From positions 1 to 9,355 of the forward strand of contig SLKL01000132.1 in the NCBI GenBank assembly GCA_007134625.1: DNA of 9,355 nt, in the 5' to 3' direction. Of this stretch, positions 1-5,581 are shown in pieces (the first letter of the stretch is position 1; each line of letters opens with the position of its first letter). This stretch comes from Saprospiraceae bacterium. GTDB lineage: Bacteria > Bacteroidota > Bacteroidia > Chitinophagales > Saprospiraceae. Both the position numbers and the translations under genes were made by a program. The notes beneath the pieces were generated by a model that was given only the letters and a program-made list of their open reading frames with translations, was not told the DNA's origin and did not search any database.

Positions 1-42
1 CCTAACTAATTTATCGTGTGGATTGTGGACTGATTTGCTCAT
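1..42 (-). CDS. Partial 5' end of probable Rpn/YhgA-like PD-(D/E)XK nuclease (transposase_31 type)
   Basis: Only the first 14 codons are inside the window: an ATG at 42 reading MSKSVHNPHDKLVR with no stop before the left edge. The motif NPHDKLVR, preceded by a short polar start, is how Rpn (recombination-promoting nuclease) / YhgA-like proteins typically begin. These proteins carry a PD-(D/E)XK nuclease domain further in and are annotated as putative transposases. The frame is open to the edge and no other frame here looks better. A box TATCTTTA (54-47, minus), one base off the Bacteroidota -7 consensus TAnnTTTG, lies only a few bases upstream, which would give a very short leader. The family call comes from the N-terminal motif alone; the catalytic residues are outside the window. 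Confidence 0.5.
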   Translation of the reverse strand, partial: MSKSVHNPHDKLVR

Positions 43-324
43 GAGGTAAAGATAGCGAAAATTAAGCTTAATGTCTCAAGGATTTTAATGAACCATTAAG
101 AAATTAAGGCTCATTAAGGAAAATATAAAGAATCACAGATCTAAATTCATTTCAATCAATAAATATTTCGCAGATCGGTGTTCGTTAATCGGTGTTCGGC
201 GTTCATTAAACAGTGCTTACCCTTCCCCAATGCGTTGAGGGGTTCAATTTTTTGTAAAACCAACAATAAATTAAGGACTATTTTGAATAAATTTAAGCTA
301 TCCCAGCTCATCCAAAAGTCCCTC
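43..324. other. Non-coding stretch with decayed short repeats
   Basis: No convincing gene is present. On the minus strand, bases 61-118 read as loose copies of a roughly 10-bp unit CTTAATGnnn (for example CTTAATGAGC, CTTAATTT, CTTAATGGTT), and 61-72 is a perfect 12-bp palindrome ATTAAGCTTAAT. At 174-184 and 188-198 the 11-mer ATCGGTGTTCG occurs twice with a 14-bp period, followed by a shorter copy (GGCGTTC). The stretch 130-176 contains CACAGATC and CGCAGATC, recalling the degenerate 'TCTGCGAAAT' repeats found between genes in Bacteroidota. A weak hairpin CCCCAA-TGCG-TTGAGGGG (225-242) is followed five bases later by six T on the plus strand (248-253); it may be a terminator remnant but has no obvious gene in front of it. 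Confidence 0.6.
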
Positions 325-996
325 TTACCTTCTTTTACTCCCTTCTTTTATCAACTCCATTCTTCTCTTTATTCTTAACTCAGAGAGAAAGTTGGCAAGT
401 TCATCCGCATACTTTTGATTTTCTATCGTGGGGAAACAATTTACCTCCTCAGTGATATAGTCCTTTGTGGTAAAATCAATGGGTGTCATAGGATATATAA
501 TCACTTTTGGATTGTATTTTTTTTCTTTGTCAACTCTAAAGGATCGGATGTCATTGAAATCCATAAAGTGGTATTCAGGTTTTCGACCTTTATAAAACTT
601 GAAGAAAATTCCACTATCAGTTACTGCATAAGCTGTATTGTGCTGTATTTTTTTTACTGTCAATGGAGAAAGAATGACTATAAATACTAATGACGCAATA
701 AATTGGATTCTGTCAATAATTCTAGGTCCTTCTAAGGCACCATAAATTAGAAATATACCGGCTAAAATCAGTAGTGCCGTTACAAAGTATGGGTGAATTG
801 GGTAGTTCAATTTTTTAATAGCCCATAGCGTAAGATAATGTCTGTTCATCGGTTTTCCTACCCATTGGAGATTCATATCGCCATGACTTTTATCATAGAT
901 ATAGTCCATAAAATGCCTGTCTTCTCTCAATTCATCAATTATCCTGGAACTCAGGGCTTTAATTTCGGAATTTTGTGGAAGTAAACTGTTGTTCAT
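325..996 (-). CDS. Two-helix membrane protein with PH-like cytoplasmic domain, unknown function
   Basis: A 223-residue protein of no family I can name. Residues 1-68 are polar and probably cytoplasmic. Two hydrophobic helices follow at about 70-88 (VTALLILAGIFLIYGAL) and 97-114 (IQFIASLVFIVILSPL), separated by a short loop, so this is a helical hairpin with both ends on the same side. The remainder (about 118-212) has the look of a bacterial PH / DUF304-like domain: a NTAYAVTDSGIFF strand pair, further short strands, then a closing helix YADELANFLSEL. The tail is very basic (RIKRRMELIKEGSKRR). The gene starts at an ATG 22 bp after the MarR gene, in the same direction and with no terminator between, so the two are probably co-transcribed. 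The PH-like reading is from pattern only; the topology is an inference. Confidence 0.75.
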   Translation of the reverse strand: MNNSLLPQNSEIKALSSRIIDELREDRHFMDYIYDKSHGDMNLQWVGKPMNRHYLTLWAIKKLNYPIHPYFVTALLILAGIFLIYGALEGPRIIDRIQFIASLVFIVILSPLTVKKIQHNTAYAVTDSGIFFKFYKGRKPEYHFMDFNDIRSFRVDKEKKYNPKVIIYPMTPIDFTTKDYITEEVNCFPTIENQKYADELANFLSELRIKRRMELIKEGSKRR

Positions 997-1018
997 ACGC
1001 GAGGTGTTTTAGGGGATT

Positions 1019-1657
1019 TCAGGTTTTTCCTACCAGTTCATGTTCAGGACAGTCAATTCGCAAATCTGAAATTTTTAGCCTTTCATTGAGTAAGTGGCAA
1101 AAATGCTCCTTTGAATCGCTTTTGTATTCATGGTACCGACAACTTAAACACATCCTTTGTATGGTTATCACTCCTGTCTTATTCAGAAAAGAAATTATAT
1201 CCAAAAGCTTTAACAAAAGTATCTCCTTTTCAGCCTCCTCCATCTGCTCAACAGGTTTTCTTATATCTTGTGAAAAGAGAGAAGCTTTTCGTACTATATC
1301 TCTACCCTTATCAGTTAGGATTAAAAATTGGCTCCTGTTATCAGTGGAGTCGTATTCTTTTCTTACTAACTCCTTTTTAACTAAAACTCTTACTGAGTCG
1401 CTTATAGTAGCTTTGGTCATATTGAACTCATCAGCAAGATAACTGACTTTGCGTTTTTCGAGGCTGTGGTTATCTAAAAAAATCAAAATCTGAATCATTA
1501 TGGGACTCAGTGAATAATCCTTGCTTTCCTCCCACAATAAAACTCTGAATGCCTGAGAAATCCGCTCCAAAGCGGCTACAATTTTACTTTCGATATGTTG
1601 ATTTTGAAAATCAAGATTAAAATCTGAATCTTTCATTTTCATTTGTGTGTTATTCAT
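1019..1657 (-). CDS. MarR-family transcriptional regulator with C-terminal Cys/His cluster
   Basis: A winged helix-turn-helix regulator of 212 residues. The DNA-binding core spans about residues 48-120: the recognition helix is near 79-95 (MTKATISDSVRVLVKK), followed by the typical MarR wing with D-x-R-S (EYDSTDNRSQFLILTDKG). Flanking helices (20-47, 121-160) would form the dimer interface. The unusual part is the tail, about 165-212, which adds Cys170-x2-Cys173, His185-x-Cys187-His188 and Cys203-x2-His206, a set suited to binding zinc or another metal or to thiol sensing. I chose the ATG at 1657; the same frame can be extended to a TTG at 1678, but that codon overlaps a good -7 promoter box. 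The gene is first in a probable two-gene operon with the membrane protein. Family assignment is firm; ligand and targets are unknown. Confidence 0.9.
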   Translation of the reverse strand: MNNTQMKMKDSDFNLDFQNQHIESKIVAALERISQAFRVLLWEESKDYSLSPIMIQILIFLDNHSLEKRKVSYLADEFNMTKATISDSVRVLVKKELVRKEYDSTDNRSQFLILTDKGRDIVRKASLFSQDIRKPVEQMEEAEKEILLLKLLDIISFLNKTGVITIQRMCLSCRYHEYKSDSKEHFCHLLNERLKISDLRIDCPEHELVGKT

Positions 1658-1675
1658 TAAATAAAAAACAATGCA

Positions 1676-1704
1676 CAAGATAGTAAATTTAATTTAGCCT
1701 CAAA
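1676..1704 (-). promoter_or_regulatory. Probable promoter of the MarR gene with a palindrome in its spacer
   Basis: On the minus strand TTTG (1704-1701) is followed after 18 bp by TATCTTG (1682-1676), close to the Bacteroidota pattern TTTG-N19-TAnnTTTG. Transcription would begin about ten bases ahead of the ATG at 1657. The spacer holds TAAATT-T-AATTTA (1684-1696), a perfect 6-1-6 palindrome well placed to be an autoregulatory operator. AT-rich palindromes also arise by chance, so the operator role is only a suggestion. Confidence 0.45.
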
Positions 1705-1709
1705 TTAGA

Positions 1710-1744
1710 AAAACGGGCGTTTGATAGAATCCTATCAAACGCCC
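1710..1744 (-). terminator. Rho-independent terminator of the secreted-protein gene
   Basis: A perfect 13-bp stem (1715-1727 with 1732-1744, arm GGGCGTTTGATAG) with a 4-base loop lies 31 bp beyond the stop of the gene ending at 1776. Read on the minus strand it is followed by GTTTTTC, a short U-tract, and preceded by an A-rich/T-rich run. It separates the secreted-protein transcript from the MarR operon. Confidence 0.85.
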
Positions 1745-1775
1745 AAAAAAATAATACTTTCAAATTATAAGAAAC

Positions 1776-2564
1776 TTACTTGGCCGCCTGAACGGAGTAA
1801 GGCAGAGAAAGATCTCCACTAGCTACATCGTAAACTCTATAGACGCCAAGCATGGGCATTTCGCCATTGCCATGTGATGATCCCTCTTCAGCTTCACCTG
1901 TGTCCACCATCATAAAGCAAGTAACCACATCAAAATTGAACTCCGTATTGAATCTGATCCTGTAATCTGGGACTACTGTACGGATTTTATTTCCATCGGT
2001 AATTACCTGGAACCCCGGTGAATCCATATACATGGGCATGCCCGGATTAGTAGGTGGCATAGTTACGGATTCGTCCTTTGGATTAAACTCTAATACGGAA
2101 AATCCGCCTTCAACTCTCTCGTCCTGTGTTAATACTACCCAATGCGGATGCCAGACACCACCGTCATTGTCATAGTTCCCATCGCCGCTCTCGTCCCACA
2201 GGGGAGTATCATCGAAATCAGGATGGGAAGTTAACGCAAGGGCGAGAATACCTTCAGCGTTTCCAAAACCGGCAACCTCAGGACTTAAGTTGGTCGGAAA
2301 TACATAGCCAAGAACAGGTGCTCCATTTAATTGTCCGGCCGGTACGGGCTTAGTGTTTCCTGCCTTTCCCTTGACTTCAATCTCCCAAACAGTTGCTGCT
2401 ATCCAGGGATGATGGGTGACACTTACATTTTGAACCTTAAAATCCTGATTGTCATAATTACTGCAATTTTCGCAGGCATATACTTCGAAAAAGGAAAAAA
2501 TAAAAATTGAGATGATGATTATGAGTCCTCTCCGAAAACCCCTTTCTATTACAAATTGCTGCAA
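1776..2564 (-). CDS. Secreted protein of unrecognised family; 5' end remodelled by an inserted palindromic element
   Basis: The open frame runs from a TTG at 2564 (262 codons). Codons 1-14 (MQQFVIERGFRRGL) lie inside the palindromic element; native sequence starts at codon 15. A hydrophobic signal segment (residues 14-26, IIIISIFIFSFF) ends in VYA-CENC, so cleavage at VYA or a weak lipobox (VYAC) is possible and the protein is exported. The mature part is rich in Asp, Gly and aromatic residues: HHPWIAATVWEIEV (51-64), GNAEGILALALTSHPDFDD (101-119), an acidic loop DESGDGNYDNDGG (124-136) that could bind calcium, WHPHWVVL (138-145), and YRVYDVASGDLSLP (242-255). I do not recognise the family with certainty. 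No ATG is available in this frame; in-frame stops (TGA TGA) lie 8 and 9 codons upstream of the TTG. The body has no frameshift or stop, so the disruption is recent or the TTG is used. Removing 179 bp restores an ATG start (see 2702-2710). Confidence 0.75.
   Translation of the reverse strand: MQQFVIERGFRRGLIIIISIFIFSFFEVYACENCSNYDNQDFKVQNVSVTHHPWIAATVWEIEVKGKAGNTKPVPAGQLNGAPVLGYVFPTNLSPEVAGFGNAEGILALALTSHPDFDDTPLWDESGDGNYDNDGGVWHPHWVVLTQDERVEGGFSVLEFNPKDESVTMPPTNPGMPMYMDSPGFQVITDGNKIRTVVPDYRIRFNTEFNFDVVTCFMMVDTGEAEEGSSHGNGEMPMLGVYRVYDVASGDLSLPYSVQAAK
2523..2546 (+). repeat. Left terminal inverted repeat of the palindromic element
   Basis: Twenty-four bases beginning GAGTCCTCTCCGAAAACCC, the reverse complement of 2677-2700 with one mismatch. 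Read on the minus strand it encodes the residues ERGFRRGL at the new N-terminus of the secreted protein. Confidence 0.85.
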
Positions 2565-2676
2565 AATCCAATATCTTCGTCATCAGGAAAAATCTTTCCT
2601 CAACGTAGCTGTGGCTACGCCTGTGGAATATTTTCCCTTCTTCCTCGATCTTGAATTTTTCGCTAATTTTCATGAC

Positions 2677-2700
2677 GAAAAGGGTTTTCGGAGAGGACTC
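2677..2700 (-). repeat. Right terminal inverted repeat of the palindromic element
   Basis: Inverted partner of 2523-2546, differing at a single base (GAAAAGGG versus GAAAGGGG). It abuts the stranded native start codons of the secreted-protein gene, separated by one base (2701). Confidence 0.85.
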
Positions 2701-2701
2701 T

Positions 2702-2710
2702 TTGTTTCAT
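2702..2710 (-). other. Stranded native start codons (ATG AAA CAA) of the secreted-protein gene
   Basis: The ATG at 2710 reads MKQ and then enters the element, where it meets TAG after 15 codons (MKQRVLSENPFRHEN). If 2523-2701 is deleted, ATG AAA CAA joins ATA ATC ATC ATC and continues in the frame of the secreted protein, giving MKQIIIISIFIFSFF, a standard signal peptide with a basic residue directly after Met. This is direct sequence evidence that the present arrangement is derived; the exact insertion point may be off by a base. Confidence 0.65.
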
Positions 2711-2723
2711 ATTTTAAATAATT

Positions 2724-2736
2724 TTAGGATTCCTAA
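2724..2736. promoter_or_regulatory. Palindromic operator-like site, copy 2
   Basis: TTAGGA-T-TCCTAA is a perfect 6-1-6 palindrome, 13 bp upstream of the native ATG of the secreted-protein gene and 19 bp after the stop of the thioredoxin-like gene. It matches the site at 3034-3046 in 12 of 13 bases when read on the opposite strand. The half-site TTAGG recalls DtxR/MntR-type boxes, but the spacing is shorter than the classic ones, so the regulator is left open. Confidence 0.45.
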
Positions 2737-2755
2737 CTAATAGGGTTAAAAAAAA

Positions 2756-2989
2756 TTAGTTTTTCAAATCTTCTAATGATGCTCCGTAATTAATGTGTAA
2801 TACGGTGCCTGATGATGTTACAATAGCAGGAACAGATTTTACTCCTTCCTTTTCAGCATTTTGGATTCTCTCCGGTTGATCTCCTAAGTGGACAATTTCC
2901 AGATTATCCCCTTTGGTGAGTTGAAGAATTTCATTTTCTGCACTTTTACAAACTGTGCAGCCTGCATGGTAAAAAATGTTTGTTTTCAT
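2756..2989 (-). CDS. Small thioredoxin/glutaredoxin-like protein (CTVC)
   Basis: A 77-residue protein without signal peptide or membrane segment, hence cytoplasmic. It has the minimal thioredoxin fold signature: a first strand NIFYHAG, the redox motif Cys11-Thr-Val-Cys14, a helix KSAENEILQLTK, a second strand EIVHLGDQ, and the cis-proline loop SVPAIV (Pro54) followed by a strand pair (TVLHINYG) and a short last helix. At 77 residues it is shorter than canonical thioredoxins (about 105) and nearer to glutaredoxins. It probably exchanges disulfides or reduces a specific partner. The ATG at 2989 has a -7 box TATATTTG about 36 bases upstream and no Shine-Dalgarno sequence. It was probably co-transcribed with the secreted-protein gene, whose native ATG lies 45 bp downstream. 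Fold assignment is good; substrate unknown. Confidence 0.88.
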   Translation of the reverse strand: MKTNIFYHAGCTVCKSAENEILQLTKGDNLEIVHLGDQPERIQNAEKEGVKSVPAIVTSSGTVLHINYGASLEDLKN

Positions 2990-3024
2990 TGGTAATGTTT
3001 TTTTGTTAAAAAATAAATACAGCG

Positions 3025-3046
3025 CAAATATAGGTAGGAATCCTAA
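3025..3046 (-). promoter_or_regulatory. Promoter -7 box of the thioredoxin-like gene with overlapping operator, copy 1
   Basis: On the minus strand TATATTTG (3032-3025) fits the Bacteroidota -7 consensus TAnnTTTG exactly; transcription would start near 3018, leaving a leader of about 30 bases. Immediately upstream, where the spacer lies, is GTAGGA-A-TCCTAA (3034-3046 on the plus strand), 12 of 13 bases identical to the palindrome at 2724-2736. A protein bound here would block RNA polymerase. No clear -33 TTTG is seen. Confidence 0.55.
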
Positions 3047-3130
3047 TTAAAAAAATATTTTGCCAATTTTTTTTCTCATTGAAAAGCGAATTTTATTTAA
3101 ACAAATTTTTACGCACATTTCAAATTTTAC

Positions 3131-3158
3131 TTTAAACTCTAAAAAAAATATATCTTTG
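3131..3158 (+). promoter_or_regulatory. Promoter of hppA
   Basis: TATCTTTG at 3151-3158 matches the Bacteroidota -7 box TAnnTTTG, with a weak TTTA at 3131-3134 in the -33 position. The predicted leader is about 65 bases, contains a small hairpin GATAC-ATTTTG-GTATC (3168-3183) and ends in an A-rich stretch before the ATG, as is usual in this phylum. Confidence 0.55.
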
Positions 3159-3228
3159 CGGTCTTTTGATACATTTTGGTATCGCTCGGGATTGGATTTA
3201 TTTTAGAAAAATCAATTAAAACTTCATT

Positions 3229-5511
3229 ATGGAATCATTATATCTATTATTACCACTTTTTGGTGTGTTGGGTCTCGCGTATATGGCATGGTTATCTTAT
3301 TGGGTAGGTAAACAGGATCCGGGGAATGAAAAGATGTCCGGAATTGCTAAGTATATTGCTGACGGAGCCATGGCATTTCTGAAGGCTGAATATACAAGTC
3401 TTGCCATATTTGTAGTCATTGCAGGTGCGGCATTGGGTATTCTATCTTTTCAGGTGGATACCACGCATTGGTTTATTGTAATTGCCTTTGTTATTGGTGC
3501 CGGTTTTTCAGCTATTGCCGGTGTTATCGGTATGAAAATCGCTACAAAAGCCAACGTTAGAACCGCTCAGGCTGCCCGTGAAAGTCTCCCTAAAGCCCTG
3601 CACATTGCTTTCCGCGGTGGTACGGTTATGGGATTAGGAGTTGCAGGTCTGGCAGTTTTGGGATTAAGTGCCCTTTTCGCTATTTTCTTTGTCTATTTTA
3701 TGGGTGGGGAATACATTGGGGTAGAGATCAATAATGTCAATATGGATGCGCAAAAAGCTATGACTGTAGTGTTAGAGGTTTTAGCAGGTTTTTCACTTGG
3801 TGCTGAATCAATTGCTCTTTTTGCAAGAGTTGGTGGTGGTATATATACTAAGGCTGCTGATGTTGGAGCTGATCTTGTTGGAAAAGTGGAAGCCGGTATT
3901 CCCGAAGATGATCCACGTAACCCTGCGACCATAGCAGATAATGTGGGTGACAATGTGGGTGATGTTGCAGGTATGGGGGCCGACCTCTTTGGTTCTTATG
4001 TAGCGACCATTCTTGCCGCTATGGTTCTTGGAAATTATGTAATCAGAGACATGGGTGGAGAAATTGTCGATGCTTTTGGTGGTATTGGTCCAATTCTACT
4101 TCCTGTGTTGATTGCCGGGCTTGGAATTGTTTTTTCTATTATTGGTACCTGGTTTGTCAGGGTCAATAGCAATGAAACCTCAGAGAGTAAGGTTCAATTT
4201 GCCATGAATCTTGGAAACTGGATGTCAATTGCCCTTACCGGTGTAGCATCTTATTTTGCGATTAAGTGGATGTTGCCGGATGTATTGGATATTCAGGTAT
4301 TCAGTCAGGGAGAATTTTACATGTCCACTGCAACATCCAATGATGTGTTTTTTGCGGTATTGATTGGTTTGTTCGTAGGTGCGGCTATTGCCTTCCTTAC
4401 AGAGTATTATACAGGTATGGGTAAAAAGCCGGTTCTTGGAATTGTTAGACAATCTGCCACTGGTCACGCTACCAATATTATTGCGGGTCTTTCCGTCGGT
4501 ATGATGTCCACTTTTCTGCCTATATTATTGTTTGCATTCTCTATTTGGGGTGCCTATGCTTTTGCCGGATTTTACGGAGTTGCCATTGCGGTAAGTTCAA
4601 TGATGGCTACTACGGCTATGCAATTGGCAATTGATGCATTTGGTCCTATTGCCGATAACGCGGGAGGTATTGCAGAAATGAGTGAATTGCCTCCGGAAGT
4701 AAGAAAAAGAACTGACATTCTCGATAGTGTAGGTAATACTACTGCGGCAATGGGTAAGGGATTTGCTATTGCATCTGCTGCTTTAACGGCGCTTGCTCTT
4801 TTTGCAGCTTACGTTACTTTTACCGGTATCAATGGAATAAATATTTTTGACGCAAAGGTCCTTTCAGCATTATTTATTGGTGCTATGATACCTGTTGTCT
4901 TCTCCGCTTTGGCGATAAGTGCAGTGGGTAGAGCCGCTATGGCAATGGTTGAAGAAGTCAGGAGACAGTTCAGAGAAATACCGGGTATACTCGAAGGTAC
5001 TGCCACACCTGAATACGAAAAATGCGTTGAAATTTCTACAAAAGCAGCATTGAGAGAAATGTTGTTACCGGGTTCACTTTCTATCGTTGTTCCTGTTTTG
5101 GTTGGATTTACTATGGGGCCTGAAGCATTAGGTAGTTACATGGCTGGTGTTGCTGTATCCGGTGTGATGTGGGCTATATTCCAAAATAATGCCGGAGGTG
5201 CTTGGGACAATGCTAAAAAGTCATTTGAAGCAGGTGTTGAAATAAACGGAGAAATGGTATATAAAGGATCTGATGCCCACAAAGCTTCTGTAACCGGTGA
5301 TACTGTTGGTGATCCATTTAAAGACACTTCAGGTCCATCTATGAATATCCTTATCAAGTTGACCTGTCTGGTTGGATTGGTTATTGCGCCGGTTCTTGGT
5401 GTCATGTACGCAGATGAATTGCAGGGAGAAAATCAGGATATAAATGAAACTCACGGCATTGAAATCGGTGAACTTAATACCGATGATAGTGATGTTTACC
5501 GATTAGATTAA
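3229..5511 (+). CDS. hppA: Membrane-bound ion-pumping pyrophosphatase, K+-dependent type
   Basis: Integral inner-membrane enzyme that hydrolyses pyrophosphate and pumps H+ (or Na+) out of the cytoplasm. At 760 residues it is full length for the family and should have about 16 helices. Active-site motifs are all present: DLVGKVE (215-221), [20 protein letters not shown] (225-244) with [13 protein letters not shown] (245-257), [25 protein letters not shown] (496-511), [12 protein letters not shown] (653-664) and [15 protein letters not shown] (690-704). In K+-independent enzymes the GNTT motif continues K-A-x-T; here it is Ala506 and Gly509, the signature of K+-dependent enzymes. Gly255 stands where many Na+ pumps have Glu (DLFESY), which favours proton pumping, though this is not decisive. 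The C-terminal tail of about 30 residues is acidic. The gene has its own promoter and terminator and is a single-gene unit. It would recover energy from biosynthetic pyrophosphate. Confidence 0.98.
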   Translation: MESLYLLLPLFGVLGLAYMAWLSYWVGKQDPGNEKMSGIAKYIADGAMAFLKAEYTSLAIFVVIAGAALGILSFQVDTTHWFIVIAFVIGAGFSAIAGVIGMKIATKANVRTAQAARESLPKALHIAFRGGTVMGLGVAGLAVLGLSALFAIFFVYFMGGEYIGVEINNVNMDAQKAMTVVLEVLAGFSLGAESIALFARVGGGIYTKAADVGADLVGKVEAGIPEDDPRNPATIADNVGDNVGDVAGMGADLFGSYVATILAAMVLGNYVIRDMGGEIVDAFGGIGPILLPVLIAGLGIVFSIIGTWFVRVNSNETSESKVQFAMNLGNWMSIALTGVASYFAIKWMLPDVLDIQVFSQGEFYMSTATSNDVFFAVLIGLFVGAAIAFLTEYYTGMGKKPVLGIVRQSATGHATNIIAGLSVGMMSTFLPILLFAFSIWGAYAFAGFYGVAIAVSSMMATTAMQLAIDAFGPIADNAGGIAEMSELPPEVRKRTDILDSVGNTTAAMGKGFAIASAALTALALFAAYVTFTGINGINIFDAKVLSALFIGAMIPVVFSALAISAVGRAAMAMVEEVRRQFREIPGILEGTATPEYEKCVEISTKAALREMLLPGSLSIVVPVLVGFTMGPEALGSYMAGVAVSGVMWAIFQNNAGGAWDNAKKSFEAGVEINGEMVYKGSDAHKASVTGDTVGDPFKDTSGPSMNILIKLTCLVGLVIAPVLGVMYADELQGENQDINETHGIEIGELNTDDSDVYRLD

Positions 5512-5536
5512 TAATTTTTTTAGTAACCAATAAACC

Positions 5537-5570
5537 AAGGTCCGACATTTGATACGTCGGGCCTTTTTTT
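5537..5570 (+). terminator. Rho-independent terminator of hppA
   Basis: A 10-bp stem AAGGTCCGAC / GTCGGGCCTT (5537-5546 with 5556-5565, one G-U pair), a 9-base loop and a run of seven to eight T. It begins 25 bp after the hppA stop and ends only 11 bp before the next ATG. Confidence 0.92.
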
Positions 5571-5581
5571 GATTCAATATT

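Larger units (their letters stand above)
2523..2700. mobile_element. 178-bp palindromic repeat element (MITE/REP-like) inserted in a gene's 5' end
   Basis: The ends are inverted copies over 24 bp (2523-2546 and 2677-2700, 23 of 24 matching; outer part GAGTCCTCTCCGAAAACCC). The exact centre (2611.5) is a perfect hairpin CGTAGC-TGTG-GCTACG (2604-2619). The 89-base halves are only partly complementary between ends and centre, and each contains its own small hairpin: GGAAA-AATC-TTTCC at 2587-2600 and GGAA-TATT-TTCC near 2625-2636. No protein-sized gene is inside, so it would need a transposase from elsewhere. No clear target-site duplication is visible. Element status rests on symmetry and on frame restoration of the host gene when it is removed; copies elsewhere in the genome would settle it. 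Confidence 0.7.

Noticed and set aside
1..10. First ten bases (CCTAACTAAT) equal 2733-2742, beside the palindrome
   Set aside because: A single 10-base match in AT-rich DNA can be chance, and the part that would show a third operator is outside the window.
178..378. Plus-strand frame of 66 codons starting at GTG
   Set aside because: It lies over repeat-rich DNA and the 3' end of the membrane-protein gene, has no promoter and a composition unlike a protein.
975..1442. Plus-strand frame of 155 codons antisense to the MarR gene
   Set aside because: It is a shadow: Ser/Cys-rich with no domain, opposite a clear MarR protein.
1658..1678. N-terminal extension of the MarR gene to a TTG
   Set aside because: The TTG falls in the predicted -7 box, and an ATG seven codons later gives the usual MarR N-terminus.
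1776..2522. Secreted protein as a spondin-domain protein
   Set aside because: The general look is similar, but I could not confirm any defining spondin motif, so the family is left open.
2458..2673. Minus-strand frame of 71 codons starting at ATG inside the palindromic element
   Set aside because: Almost all of it is element sequence and it ends in the signal-peptide region of the secreted protein in the wrong frame; a by-product of the palindrome.
2512..2721. Plus-strand frame of 69 codons spanning the palindromic element
   Set aside because: It mirrors the opposite-strand frame because of the inverted repeats; no gene signals.
3159..3228. Possible riboswitch in the hppA leader
   Set aside because: Only a 5-bp hairpin (3168-3183) is visible in about 65 bases; no known aptamer pattern is recognisable.
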